This document shows positions 1 through 9,931 of a stretch of DNA of 64,000 nucleotides, one piece after another. The stretch covers positions 2,666,001 to 2,730,000 of the forward strand of contig OZ252236.1 of NCBI GenBank assembly GCA_965249455.1, given 5' to 3'. The notes beneath the pieces are model-generated. The model was not told the DNA's origin. It saw nothing but the letters and a program-made list of their open reading frames with translations, and ran no database searches. The position numbers and the translations under genes are program-made. Origin of the DNA: Jiulongibacter sp024742395. Its GTDB lineage: Bacteria > Bacteroidota > Bacteroidia > Cytophagales > Spirosomataceae. Within the stretch, counting starts at the first letter, position 1; each line of letters starts with the position of its first letter.

Positions 1-1098
1 AATATCTTCTTTTAGCAATTTTCTAGGATTTTCAGCGAATAAGGCTACCAGTTTTTCCGGGTTTTCTATACCGTGAGTAAAAGCGGCTGAAAAGGCAGTT
101 TGTAAACCTATGACGCCAAATTCGGCGAGATCAAATTCCAGGTTCTTATGTTCAGCATCTAAAGGATTATGATCAGAGACGATAGCGTCAATTGTTCCAT
201 CTTCTAATCCTTTGAGTAGGGCCCTTACATCTTTTGAACTACGGAATGGAGGCGAAACTTTAAGGTGCGTATCAAAACTGGTTAGATCTTCATCTGTAAA
301 GGCCAGTTGGTGAGCTGTTACATCACAACTAACCGGCAGTCCTTTAGCCTTGGCTTTTCTAATTAAACTAACAGCCGAGGCTGTAGAAATACATGAAAAA
401 TGAAGGAGCGGAGTCTCTGAATTAAGATCAGCGTATTCCAATAGTTTTAAATCACGCATTACCATGATTTCTTCGGCTTCTGATGGAATTCCCTTAGTGC
501 CCATTCTGGTACTCGTAATTCCTTCATGCATTTGACCAAAAACAGCCAAAGCGGGTTCTTCAGGCCTGTTCATTAATAATGCTCTCTTCGGATACAGGTA
601 TTGCAAGCTTTTGTATAAAATGTCTGCATTCCATATAGGTTTATGACCATCTGTAAACGCCAAGGCTCCTGCTTCATGAAGGTCCCACATCTCGGTGAAG
701 CTTTCTCCCTTATTTTCTAACGTAACTGCACCTGCCGGATGTAAAGAAGTTAAAGACGTTTTAGAGAAATTTTTGAAGTAGTTTACTAATCCTTTGGTTT
801 GAATCACAGGATCGGTATTGGGCATTATCAAGAGATCAGTATAGCCTCCTTTCGCTGCAGCCAAACTAAGACTTTCTAAGGTCTCCATGGCCTCTTGACC
901 AGGTTCTTTAGAGAATGATCTAAGGTCAAAAAAACCTGCTGATAAGAAGACATCCTTTCCTGAAATTACCTGATCAGCTTCTTCAGTTATTTTTCCGATT
1001 TCTTTTATCAGACCATCTACAATTAAAACGTCTCTCACTTTGTTATGGTGAGCAGAAGGGGTGTTGAGTATTCTGGCTTTTTTAATTAAAACCTTCAT
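1..1098 (-). CDS. Dihydroorotase-like amidohydrolase, partial, probably non-catalytic
   Basis: The frame starts with ATG at 1098 and stays open for 366 codons to the window edge, so the C-terminus is missing. The translation resembles class I dihydroorotases (pyrimidine biosynthesis): it begins MKVLIKKARIL, has EPGQEAMET after the first strand, and SDHNPLD near the end. Active enzymes carry a metal-binding DxHxH after the first beta strand; here the same place (about residues 55-62) reads GFFDLRSF, with both histidines gone. By analogy with the known inactive PyrC' paralogues that scaffold aspartate transcarbamoylase, it may be structural rather than catalytic; that is inference. It lies just downstream of the gcvH terminator on the same strand, 38 bases from gcvH. 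Confidence 0.85.
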   Translation of the reverse strand, partial: MKVLIKKARILNTPSAHHNKVRDVLIVDGLIKEIGKITEEADQVISGKDVFLSAGFFDLRSFSKEPGQEAMETLESLSLAAAKGGYTDLLIMPNTDPVIQTKGLVNYFKNFSKTSLTSLHPAGAVTLENKGESFTEMWDLHEAGALAFTDGHKPIWNADILYKSLQYLYPKRALLMNRPEEPALAVFGQMHEGITSTRMGTKGIPSEAEEIMVMRDLKLLEYADLNSETPLLHFSCISTASAVSLIRKAKAKGLPVSCDVTAHQLAFTDEDLTSFDTHLKVSPPFRSSKDVRALLKGLEDGTIDAIVSDHNPLDAEHKNLEFDLAEFGVIGLQTAFSAAFTHGIENPEKLVALFAENPRKLLKEDI

Positions 1099-1106
1099 CT
1101 GTATTC

Positions 1107-1130
1107 AAAAAAAAAGCCCATCAGGGCTTT
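1107..1130 (-). terminator. Intrinsic terminator of gcvH
   Basis: AAAGCCC (1113-1119) and GGGCTTT (1124-1130) form a perfect 7-bp stem with loop ATCA. Read on the minus strand it is followed by a run of T (1107-1112). It sits between the gcvH stop and the start of the dihydroorotase-like gene, so some transcription may end here. Confidence 0.8.
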
Positions 1131-1136
1131 CAATAA

Positions 1137-1520
1137 TTATTGACCAATTTGTTTTTTGTAGGACTCGCTATCCAGCAAACCATCTAAATCGCTAATGTCA
1201 TTTACCTCCATCTTTACTATCCATCCTTCGTCATAAGGATCAGCATTTACTTTCTCCGGCTCATCATTTAAAAGCTCATTGAATTCCAAGATCTTTCCAC
1301 TTACCGGAAGAAATAAATCTGACACCGTTTTAACGGCCTCAATAGTGCCGAAAACTTCGTCAGCTTCCAGTTCTTCATCTACTGTTTCTACTTCAATGAA
1401 AACTATGTCACCTAACTCGCTTTGAGCAAATTCAGTAATGCCAACTAATGCTGTATTACCCTCAATTATTTTTACCCATTCGTGTTCTTTAGTGTATTTA
1501 AGCTCGGAAGGAAATTCCAT
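1137..1520 (-). CDS. gcvH: Glycine cleavage system H protein
   Basis: 127 residues, the usual length for the lipoyl-carrier H protein, which shuttles the methylamine group between the P, T and L proteins of glycine cleavage. The biotinyl/lipoyl fold is clear: N-terminal YTKEHEWVK, GITEFAQSELGDIVF, and the lipoylation motif EAVKTVSD with the modified lysine at about residue 64. No other gcv gene is in the window. It follows sprA on the same strand after 67 bases, the ruvA-sprA-gcvH order known from other Bacteroidetes. A hairpin terminator follows the stop. Confidence 0.97.
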   Translation of the reverse strand: MEFPSELKYTKEHEWVKIIEGNTALVGITEFAQSELGDIVFIEVETVDEELEADEVFGTIEAVKTVSDLFLPVSGKILEFNELLNDEPEKVNADPYDEGWIVKMEVNDISDLDGLLDSESYKKQIGQ

Positions 1521-1587
1521 ATCGTGTTATCGTTTTTTCTTTGGTGCCGCAATTTACGCCAATTCTTAATTGTAGCAAAGGTTTTAA

Positions 1588-4500
1588 TTAATCGGCTAAA
1601 TTAAACTTCATATTGATACCTCCCACCGTTCGTTTGGTCTCGTAAGAAAGTGAGGTGAACGGGGTATTAACAAAACGTTCTATATAGAAACCAAGATTTA
1701 GCTTTTTGTTAAACTGGTATTGAATCTGTGGCTTAATTTGGAGATTATAATTCCCTTGAATTGGTACAGCGTCACCATCTAGTCTTCTTTGTAGAGCTGT
1801 AATATCCCTTAAGGTAACATCAAAACGGAAATTCAGATCGTTGGTTAATACCACATTGTTCCCATCTCTTCCTTTGAACGGAAGTTTAATATTGTTCTTT
1901 CTAAGGCCTATTCCAAAGACAAAGTCGTTTGAGTTATATTCCGCTACCTGAGAGTTCGATAGGTTTAAAGCAGCTCTTCTTTCTTTATTATATTCTATTC
2001 TTCCTGATAGACTTCCTTTGGTCGTAAACTGAACCCCAATCATGGGAGCAAAACGCTCCTCCATGGTGATGTTACTCATTATGAAAACCGGCATAAAGTA
2101 ATTCAAGGCTTCTCCACCTACAATGGCTTGTGCACCTAAAATATTCCCTAATGGGTAATCATTTACAAGTAGATTGACCACGTTTGCTCCGTATTCTAAA
2201 GAGCTTGTGAAGTTACCTACACTGTAAGTAGAAGAGTAACTATGGCTAAGAGTAATGGTATTAAAGAGTTTGTTTAAAAGTGGTAATTTCTCTAATCCAC
2301 TGTAGTCTATTCGCCAGTTTGGCAACGGGAATCTTAAGAATGGATTAAATGTCTCCTGACCTTTCTTATTTGCTTTGGCAAATAAATCATCAACGCTGTT
2401 TCCGCTGTAGGCTGCAAAAAATGCCGGAATCAAGACATCCTGGGAGTTTTCATGATAAGCTCCCGCCTCTCCGTTTATAGCATTCAGTTTATCAATCACT
2501 TCAAAACGATAGGCCTTCATGTTGTCAAAAATGGCGTACTCGTAATTGGTAGTAGGGTCTTTACTAGCTTTTACAAATCCTGTTTTAAAAGACCAGAAAG
2601 ACATACTGAAAGTACCATTTCTAAAAGGGTTTTGTGACACAAACTGTCCACCGGGAACATCAGGCCTGTATAGTTCCTGATAAGAATCACCTCTCGAATA
2701 GTTTCCTCGTATCTGCATTCTGAAACCTTTGAAAGGTTCCAGATTGGTACTGAAATCAAATTTCTTTTGTCTGGTTTGTGTGAAAGGGTCGTTTCTGACT
2801 GAGCTTTTCGAAAGCCAATTGTTTGCAGCAGCAATTTTATGAATATTTCTGTTCTGACTTCCTAAAACAAAAGGTAAGCCCGGTGCACTGGTTCCTTTGG
2901 CAAGTCCAAAAAGATATGGAGATTCCATAAAGCCCGGCAGTAACGTGCTTTCAACTAAAGAGTAATTGAAGTTAATTCCTCTTACCGTCATTAATAGACG
3001 GGTAAAGGTTTTTAGAACATCTGAAGTAGGCATAACCACCTCTTCATCATCTCCAGGGGCTCTTGTAAATCTTTCCCGAGGCTGATTAGGGGAATTGGCA
3101 AATTTAAGATACTTAAGCTTATTGTAGAGCTTCACCATATCTATACGCCCTTGCACTGCCAGCTCTCTATTGTTATCCAGGAAATTGCCAAATTCATCGC
3201 CGTATTCGTCTTCGATCATTCTTCCGCTTATCCAATCATAAGAGTTGGCCTTGTAATTATAATCTACATTAAAGCGGGTGTCGGCCTGAATCCAGTCCAA
3301 AAGGAAAAACTTGTCAAGCGGTAGCCTATAAGTTGTTTGTATGCTTTGGTTATAATTCTTTGCTCTGCCAAAAGAGAGAAGGTTTTGCCAAACGGCTTCC
3401 TTATTTTCCGGATTTTCTATATCGCCATAAGGCTCGTCAATGATAGAATTCATTCGGGCATTGTAGGTGATATTAATTGATTTGGTCAGATTCCATTGCA
3501 TATCGTAATACCTGTTAGTAAGGAAATACTTAATGAAATTAGCATCAATGTTTGACGTACTTAAATCTGAATTTCTGTATTGTGTTTTAGTATAATTTCT
3601 GTCAAAGTCTGTTCTGAAAGCAAAAAGATCAGGAATAGGAGAGAGGTTAAAGTCTTTTAACCACATAAAAGAGGGTCTTGTTAGTCCTTCAGAATTTTTA
3701 AATGGCTCCCAAAGGAAAGTCTTAGGCTGAAACTGATATGAGATAGCACCTTTCTTTTGTTCAGATAGATATTCATCAATCAGAATATTACTTCTTCTTA
3801 CGCTGTTTTGAGCGTATGAGAAAGAAAAATTCTCTATATCATAAAAATGGTTTACAGCATTGGGGTCTGTTTTAATTTTCCTGACATTGGCCAGGTTAAA
3901 ACCTTTATTGATGTTTCTGTCAATGACCAAATCGCGATAGGCAGCTCTTTCTTCAGCTGTCTCAAATTGAGTTAATGCCTGCTCAAGAACGATGTCGGGG
4001 TCTAATGGATTAAAGTGAGGAATAACTTCCTGTTGATCGTAATTTAGAAAAAGAGGGATACTAAGTCCCCAATTTTGAGGAAAGAACTTATCCAATTCAA
4101 AGGTAGAAGCTATACCAAAGCCCTGTGCTGTTTCTCTGGACCGGCTTGAGATTCTATCCTGAACCCCACCAAAGCCATAGGTGCTTAAATTTCCTGAAAT
4201 TGAGATCGTACCAATATCTGCGAGCTTTATATCTGCTGCCAAAACGGCTGCTTCTCCTTTGGTTTCGTCAAATCCATTCGCTCTTAGTTCATCCATCCAT
4301 ACCGTGAAAGCAGCGGGAGCCGTATTACCACCTTTAGCATTGCTTACTCCGGTCATAATGGTGAGGATATTGCTCAAATCAGGATTGCCAACAACGGTGA
4401 TCTTGTAAGTTCTGATAACAAGTTCTTCTGAACCGGTTAAACCTTGTACCTGAATGATTTTGGAGTACGGTTTATCAGTTGATACAGAATCCTTACCTAA

Positions 4501-7500
4501 ATCTATGTTTCTTGAGACTTTTAGTGCTCTAAGTTCATCTAGTGGTACATCGAATTCATTCTCACCAGGCCAAATGACCGTTGGATCTTGTGAGCCTTTC
4601 GGTGTGGTTTTTAAGTTTTCCAGCTCTATTTCGTAATAGTTAGTCTTAACATCTGTTCCAATTCTTAAGAAGGCTCCGGCCAAACCTTCTTCATTGTTTT
4701 CGTTCTGAGCATGAACAAACATTTGGATACGCTTATACATGTTAAGATCTAACTGAGTGTTCTTAAAGACTCCTCGCTTGTCTCCGTCTCTAAGATTCTC
4801 TACAGCCAAACTCAAAGATTGCTCATTAAACTGCCTGAATATCTGCTGAGAAAAGTCTCTGTCTCTAATGAATCCCGGAGGAACAACGTACGGAGTCTGA
4901 CCTACTTTTACATTACAATTTCCATCTTCATCGCAGCCATTTTCTTCCACAGAAACGGTGGTTACTTTAAACTGAGCGTCATATGATTCAGGTACCTCTA
5001 AAAAGCTGTTATTATTGAGGTCTTCATGATATACTCTGAACTGATTAGAAACTAACTGAAGTGCTGCAAATCGAAGAACTACGGGCTCCTTCCATTGTTC
5101 CATGAGCAATCTCATGAAGCGTATAGATTTAAAACCGGTGATATCTCCTACTGAATTTCTTTTAGCAGTACGTAGCGGTACTCGAAACAGGTACCAATCA
5201 GCATTTCCTGAAGAAACCTTGTCGACTATATAGCCATTGCCTACACTAAGGGCATCACTGTTTAGCTCTACTTCGTATTCATGATAGCTCTCTACATCGT
5301 TAATTGTATTGTCCTGGTTTATATCTTCTTTATCAGCAGTAGCGGTAGTGGCCGGAGTAATGAGATCATTTTCTGAAACCGGTGGAGCATTGTTTTCCAT
5401 GCCCAGATAGTTTTTAAAACGCTCTACAATAAACTGATTGGAGTCGTAACTATCATCAAGAAAAAATTTAAAGTCGTCATTTGATGGATCTGCCTCTATT
5501 TTGGCATAGGCTTCAGCTGTAAGTTTCGGTCTTACCTGATCAAGAAAGCTTTTAATGTGACCGAATTCTCTTTCTTCTTCGTTGCTAAGGCCATCTAAAC
5601 CAATATCTTGTTTAGCTCTACTTCCTTCGTCATTATCAAAAGCATCAGTAATAAACTGCACTTTAGGAGCTTTACCCCATGAGGTTACTACAGGAGGCGA
5701 AGTGGCAGATTCTGTAGGTTGAATTCCATTTTCAAAATTGAAGCGACTGTCCGGTATAACGTCTTCAGAGATGTCTCCAAGATGAAAAACCAGTTTGCCG
5801 CCAGTGTTGTTTCTGGTGCCATCGGGTTTACGACCGTCTCTTACATTGTCTTTAAAAGGGTCTAGTAGCCAGAATTCAAGATATTCAACATTGGAATTAT
5901 CAAAATCTGCGTCGAATGTAATCCCACGCATTAAGGCACCAAAATTGTCTTCCGGATTTTTGAGGTATCCTTCACTGTTTAGGTCAGGATTGTAATTGTA
6001 CATTCCTCTTTCCTCCGGGAAATAAGAAACATCAAGTATGGCAGATGGTAGGTTCTGGCCAAAAACAGCATTAGATCTACCCGGAAATATTTCCTGAATG
6101 ACAAATGATCTTTCATATAGGTTATTCTGAGCGGCTGATGTAATCTCTTCAGGCACTATTCCATTGCCTCCAAACGGGCTATTGATATAAGTAGACATGT
6201 CAATGGTATAGGCGGATATCTTGGCTCTTCGATAATTGTAACCATAAATACTGGCCGTGTCCACCTTAAATCTATCAGGCGTAGAGCCCAGTCTCCATCT
6301 TGTAGGTTGACGGGTGAGATCATTGATGTTTCTGGCAGCTTCAAAATCATCAATCATGGCATTACCATTAATCTTTTTATTGTTTACACCAGGTATTAGC
6401 TGAGCAAATTCAGCACTAAGAATAATTGCAGAAGGCTCTTTGGTTTGTATCAGCGGCAGTTTATCAAGGATTCTTGTAAAGCCATTTCCTTCTTTTTTAA
6501 GGTTTATATCTAAGCCCCAAAGCGTATTATTCACGGGCTCATTACCAATAGCTGTTCTTGTCAGGAAACCCGGCGTATTTTCTCTCAAATCCATTAGTGT
6601 ACCCCCAATTCTCAAATTTCTGTTGAGGGTGTAATCAAGTCTTAAGCCGAATAATCGTCTTATCTGGGATTGAAAAAGGTCAGGTCTTTCATAGTCAATC
6701 CTAATGGGCCTGGCTGAAGCAAGAATACTTGGATTGGTGATTCTGATTCTTCCAAGCTGTGTATCTACCATAAAATCTGTCCCTTGCTGTAGCTCTATTC
6801 CTCCGGAATATACCCGAACAGAACCACCGGATGCCCCAAGTGGCAGCGGTATATCGGAACTATTGCTCTGCACTGAGCCATTTAGAAAAAACTTATTTTT
6901 GGTATTTACCTGCTGTGCATCAGTCAGCGTTTTGTTATAAAGCTCGTCAAAAACATATTTTTGTTTGAGCGTTTCTTCTCCCGGTTCAAACTTTGACTCT
7001 AAGAACGAACCGAAAGGCTCCAACACTGGAAAAATGATTACTCCCCGCTCTTCATTTATGGTAATTCCTTCTACATAGTCAAAATTGCCATCATATTGTG
7101 GGTCGTTATTATAATTGAGTCGATCAAGTCCCAATACGGAGATCAAAGGGATATTAGCCAGATTTTTACCCTCATGAAGGTTAGGCGTATCCATGCCTGT
7201 TTTATCGTCTTTGTAAATTACTCTCAACTGAAAACCTTCACGGCTAATCTGGCCCTGAGACAAAGAATAGACGTTCTTCATCATCAAGTCCCACATAGGA
7301 TGATCCAGTTTGTTTCTTATAGTCGAGGATTTCAAAAGTTTTAGAAGAATAACATCATCTTCTTTTCTGAAAGAGTAATCTTCTGTAAGTTCTCCTACTT
7401 TATAGTTTTTACCTTGATAGGTGTATTCGTAAGAAACTGCAAGAATCTCATCGTTTCTCAGCGGGGTCAAAAGTGAGATGTATCCTAGTTGAGAATGAAA

Positions 7501-8985
7501 ACTGAATTCACGTTCTGTAAGTCTTTTGGCTCCACGTAAAATCTCAAAGTCAATACCCTTGTTTAAACCACGGCTTTCCAATGAAGAATTGGTATTGTCA
7601 ATTTGTCTGAACCCTCCGTTCTCTACATTTAACAATTCGCCAAGTGAGTTAGCCTCATTGGCAGCTACTCTCGTATTAGTTGGAACCGCCGCAGACGTAT
7701 TGTAAGGGTTATTCTCACCCAGATCTGTCACACCGACCAGGTTTCGCATGCTGGTCACCGTATTGGTTCTATTGGTTACGTAAACTTCGACTCTCGTAAT
7801 CAAAACGCCTGAAGTTACCATCGGAAGGTTCTTCAGACTTTTTTCATATTGATCTCTGAAGAATTGTGACAGAAAGAAATGTCTGTTTTCGTCATATTCG
7901 TCACATCTGATTTCATAAGGTCTGTTACGGGCTCCACCACTTATGTAAATAGATTCGGTTCTGGAACGCTGCTGTGCTACTACCGTGGTAACATTCAGTT
8001 TTCCAAAACGTAAACCCGCTTTCACTCCAAAAAGGTTTTCTACTCCCGGAACAAGCTGACTTCTAAGTGGAAAGCTCACATTACCGGCTTCTAATGACTG
8101 TAAAATATCTTCAGGATCAGATTTGAAATTAAGTTTGAATTGATTCTCAAAATTGAAGGCTGATTTTGTGTCAAAATTACCGAGGATGCCCATTTTCTCT
8201 TTATAGGGATCTCTGTTTCCTAAGCCACCCAGTGCACCGCCTGCCTGAGCTATTTTCCGAAGTTCGCTTAGTCCACCACGCTGGTTATTATTGTTTCCAC
8301 TGCCTAAACCACCCTGGCCACCCTGAAAACCACCGTTATCACCACCAGTGTTTGCGTTGTTATTAAAATTAATTGAGATCTGCTGATCAAAATCAAATAT
8401 GGGCTGTCGTCTTTGATAAAGTGGAAGGAATGGATTGTTGATATACTGGCTTCCTACTCGGAGATCAACAGCCACAAAGCCATTGGGCTTAAATTCAGGC
8501 ACTTTACCTCCAAATATTCTGTCTACAAGTGGTGTTTTCTGCAATAAGGGTGAAAGTCCTCTGCCGCTGGTATTACTATTACCATCCTGTAGTTTTTCAT
8601 AATCACGTAGTATACTTTTTCTAACCATCGCATTCTGAATACTGGAGTATTCATTGAATGTCATGGCTTGAGGTACCTTTACTTGTATATCATCACCTAA
8701 GGTTTCATTAATTTCAATTTGATCTCCGTCAGCCGAGTACTGAAAATTAGTTCTTAAACTATCTGAATGGATAAAGAAAAGGGGAGATCTGGGCAGATCA
8801 AAAGAAAAACGGTTTAGATATGAATCCTTCCAGCGATAATTGGTGCCATTGCCAGTCTTCTGAATCGTGCTATCCAAAGGAATTACGGACCTGTTTACCT
8901 GCTGTGAATAAGAGGTAAAGGAAGCAGCTGATAAAATCAGCAATAATAATATGTGGTTCTTGATTTGAGTATTGCTTTGAAACAT
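1588..8985 (-). CDS. sprA: SprA, giant outer-membrane translocon of the type IX secretion system
   Basis: 2465 residues, matching the SprA/Sov family, the largest known single-chain outer-membrane barrel, through which type IX cargo and gliding adhesins leave the periplasm. A signal peptide covers about residues 1-28 (hydrophobic LLLLILSAASF, then SYSQ). A glycine/asparagine-rich low-complexity stretch lies near residues 210-240. Long blocks are typical of SprA, for example LSVGNGYIVDKVSSGNADWYLFRVPL and the terminal aromatic beta strand ending FNLAD; this is recognition of the family, not an alignment. Genes ruvA and gcvH flank it, as in gliding flavobacteria. No other gld/spr/por gene is visible here. 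The many antisense ORFs inside it look like shadows. Confidence 0.95.
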   Translation of the reverse strand: MFQSNTQIKNHILLLLILSAASFTSYSQQVNRSVIPLDSTIQKTGNGTNYRWKDSYLNRFSFDLPRSPLFFIHSDSLRTNFQYSADGDQIEINETLGDDIQVKVPQAMTFNEYSSIQNAMVRKSILRDYEKLQDGNSNTSGRGLSPLLQKTPLVDRIFGGKVPEFKPNGFVAVDLRVGSQYINNPFLPLYQRRQPIFDFDQQISINFNNNANTGGDNGGFQGGQGGLGSGNNNNQRGGLSELRKIAQAGGALGGLGNRDPYKEKMGILGNFDTKSAFNFENQFKLNFKSDPEDILQSLEAGNVSFPLRSQLVPGVENLFGVKAGLRFGKLNVTTVVAQQRSRTESIYISGGARNRPYEIRCDEYDENRHFFLSQFFRDQYEKSLKNLPMVTSGVLITRVEVYVTNRTNTVTSMRNLVGVTDLGENNPYNTSAAVPTNTRVAANEANSLGELLNVENGGFRQIDNTNSSLESRGLNKGIDFEILRGAKRLTEREFSFHSQLGYISLLTPLRNDEILAVSYEYTYQGKNYKVGELTEDYSFRKEDDVILLKLLKSSTIRNKLDHPMWDLMMKNVYSLSQGQISREGFQLRVIYKDDKTGMDTPNLHEGKNLANIPLISVLGLDRLNYNNDPQYDGNFDYVEGITINEERGVIIFPVLEPFGSFLESKFEPGEETLKQKYVFDELYNKTLTDAQQVNTKNKFFLNGSVQSNSSDIPLPLGASGGSVRVYSGGIELQQGTDFMVDTQLGRIRITNPSILASARPIRIDYERPDLFQSQIRRLFGLRLDYTLNRNLRIGGTLMDLRENTPGFLTRTAIGNEPVNNTLWGLDINLKKEGNGFTRILDKLPLIQTKEPSAIILSAEFAQLIPGVNNKKINGNAMIDDFEAARNINDLTRQPTRWRLGSTPDRFKVDTASIYGYNYRRAKISAYTIDMSTYINSPFGGNGIVPEEITSAAQNNLYERSFVIQEIFPGRSNAVFGQNLPSAILDVSYFPEERGMYNYNPDLNSEGYLKNPEDNFGALMRGITFDADFDNSNVEYLEFWLLDPFKDNVRDGRKPDGTRNNTGGKLVFHLGDISEDVIPDSRFNFENGIQPTESATSPPVVTSWGKAPKVQFITDAFDNDEGSRAKQDIGLDGLSNEEEREFGHIKSFLDQVRPKLTAEAYAKIEADPSNDDFKFFLDDSYDSNQFIVERFKNYLGMENNAPPVSENDLITPATTATADKEDINQDNTINDVESYHEYEVELNSDALSVGNGYIVDKVSSGNADWYLFRVPLRTAKRNSVGDITGFKSIRFMRLLMEQWKEPVVLRFAALQLVSNQFRVYHEDLNNNSFLEVPESYDAQFKVTTVSVEENGCDEDGNCNVKVGQTPYVVPPGFIRDRDFSQQIFRQFNEQSLSLAVENLRDGDKRGVFKNTQLDLNMYKRIQMFVHAQNENNEEGLAGAFLRIGTDVKTNYYEIELENLKTTPKGSQDPTVIWPGENEFDVPLDELRALKVSRNIDLGKDSVSTDKPYSKIIQVQGLTGSEELVIRTYKITVVGNPDLSNILTIMTGVSNAKGGNTAPAAFTVWMDELRANGFDETKGEAAVLAADIKLADIGTISISGNLSTYGFGGVQDRISSRSRETAQGFGIASTFELDKFFPQNWGLSIPLFLNYDQQEVIPHFNPLDPDIVLEQALTQFETAEERAAYRDLVIDRNINKGFNLANVRKIKTDPNAVNHFYDIENFSFSYAQNSVRRSNILIDEYLSEQKKGAISYQFQPKTFLWEPFKNSEGLTRPSFMWLKDFNLSPIPDLFAFRTDFDRNYTKTQYRNSDLSTSNIDANFIKYFLTNRYYDMQWNLTKSINITYNARMNSIIDEPYGDIENPENKEAVWQNLLSFGRAKNYNQSIQTTYRLPLDKFFLLDWIQADTRFNVDYNYKANSYDWISGRMIEDEYGDEFGNFLDNNRELAVQGRIDMVKLYNKLKYLKFANSPNQPRERFTRAPGDDEEVVMPTSDVLKTFTRLLMTVRGINFNYSLVESTLLPGFMESPYLFGLAKGTSAPGLPFVLGSQNRNIHKIAAANNWLSKSSVRNDPFTQTRQKKFDFSTNLEPFKGFRMQIRGNYSRGDSYQELYRPDVPGGQFVSQNPFRNGTFSMSFWSFKTGFVKASKDPTTNYEYAIFDNMKAYRFEVIDKLNAINGEAGAYHENSQDVLIPAFFAAYSGNSVDDLFAKANKKGQETFNPFLRFPLPNWRIDYSGLEKLPLLNKLFNTITLSHSYSSTYSVGNFTSSLEYGANVVNLLVNDYPLGNILGAQAIVGGEALNYFMPVFIMSNITMEERFAPMIGVQFTTKGSLSGRIEYNKERRAALNLSNSQVAEYNSNDFVFGIGLRKNNIKLPFKGRDGNNVVLTNDLNFRFDVTLRDITALQRRLDGDAVPIQGNYNLQIKPQIQYQFNKKLNLGFYIERFVNTPFTSLSYETKRTVGGINMKFNLAD

Positions 8986-9060
8986 ACAGTATAAGCCTGT
9001 GTGTAACTTCTGGGAGTTTAACGTCTAAAATCCTGCCATTATTAGTCCCATTTCTATTTT

Positions 9061-9654
9061 TTATCTAAGGGAAAGTTTAATGAGCTCTTCCAGCGTTATG
9101 TCACCTCCAGATCTTTTTAAATGAAGATCAATTGATTTTTCTGCCGCAGCTTTAGAAATACCTAAGGTAGTTAGTGCTGTTAACGCCTCGCTGCGTAAAC
9201 TCAGGTTTTGACCGGCAAAAGCACTCGGCGTAATACCAGTTGCCAAAATCTCCTTTTTCAGTTTGTCTTTTAGTTCAATAATGGCTCTTTGTGCTGTTTT
9301 AGCACCTATACCCTTAATACCTTGAATAGTCTTAACATCCTCTGAAATTAAAGCCTGCACTATTTCACCTGAACTCAAAGAAGAAAGCATCACTATTGCG
9401 GTATTGGGCCCGATGCCAGATACAGATATTAAATGTTCAAACAGTTCCTTTTCATCTTGTTTGGAAAACCCATAAAGTGTATGAGAATCTTCTCTGACTA
9501 TTAATACGGTATGAATTTTAATGTTTTCCTCTGCGTTTTCATAGGCTGCATAGGTCTGGAGTGAGATTTTAACATAGTAACCAACACCTGAAACATCGAT
9601 GAGCAGGTGAGTGGGATCTTTTTTTATCAGGCGTCCGCTTAAGAAAGCAATCAT
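9061..9654 (-). CDS. ruvA: Holliday junction branch migration protein RuvA
   Basis: 197 residues, the normal RuvA length. The N-terminal OB fold begins MIAFLSGRLIKKDPTHLLIDVSGVGYYV; two helix-hairpin-helix motifs follow (SVSGIGPNTAIVML and GIKGIGAKTAQRAI, about residues 77-125), then a flexible linker and the small C-terminal RuvB-binding domain. RuvA tetramers bind four-way junctions and load the RuvB motor. It is the first gene of the minus-strand ruvA-sprA-gcvH series, with a -7-like promoter box just upstream. Confidence 0.97.
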   Translation of the reverse strand: MIAFLSGRLIKKDPTHLLIDVSGVGYYVKISLQTYAAYENAEENIKIHTVLIVREDSHTLYGFSKQDEKELFEHLISVSGIGPNTAIVMLSSLSSGEIVQALISEDVKTIQGIKGIGAKTAQRAIIELKDKLKKEILATGITPSAFAGQNLSLRSEALTALTTLGISKAAAEKSIDLHLKRSGGDITLEELIKLSLR

Positions 9655-9685
9655 TATAAAACCATTTTAATTAAGGGTGTAAGTG

Positions 9686-9693
9686 CAAAGATA
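9686..9693 (-). promoter_or_regulatory. -7 promoter box upstream of ruvA
   Basis: On the minus strand the bases read TATCTTTG, matching the Bacteroidetes -7 consensus TAnnTTTG, 32 bases before the ruvA start. No good TTTG lies about 20 bases further upstream, so this rests on one box only. Confidence 0.45.
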
Positions 9694-9931
9694 GGGAAAT
9701 TGGTGATCTTCTGTTCTAGGTTTGGGTTTCTGCCCAGAACTGATCCCATTTAATATGTCAACCTTCTTTAGATTTCCAGAAGGCCTTTCAGAAATATTTA
9801 CAATTGCATTAAACTTAAACGAAGAATCATCTGCAAATTATTTAGTTACTTTACGGTCGTTTTGGAGCTAGAAGCCCCAAAGTGTAAATTTTTGAAGAAA
9901 TTTTAGTATTGATAAAAGTTAAATTGTAGAA

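Noticed and set aside
1588..8985. Many plus-strand and alternate-frame ORFs inside sprA
   Set aside because: No start context, promoter or recognisable protein; expected in a 7.4-kb gene.
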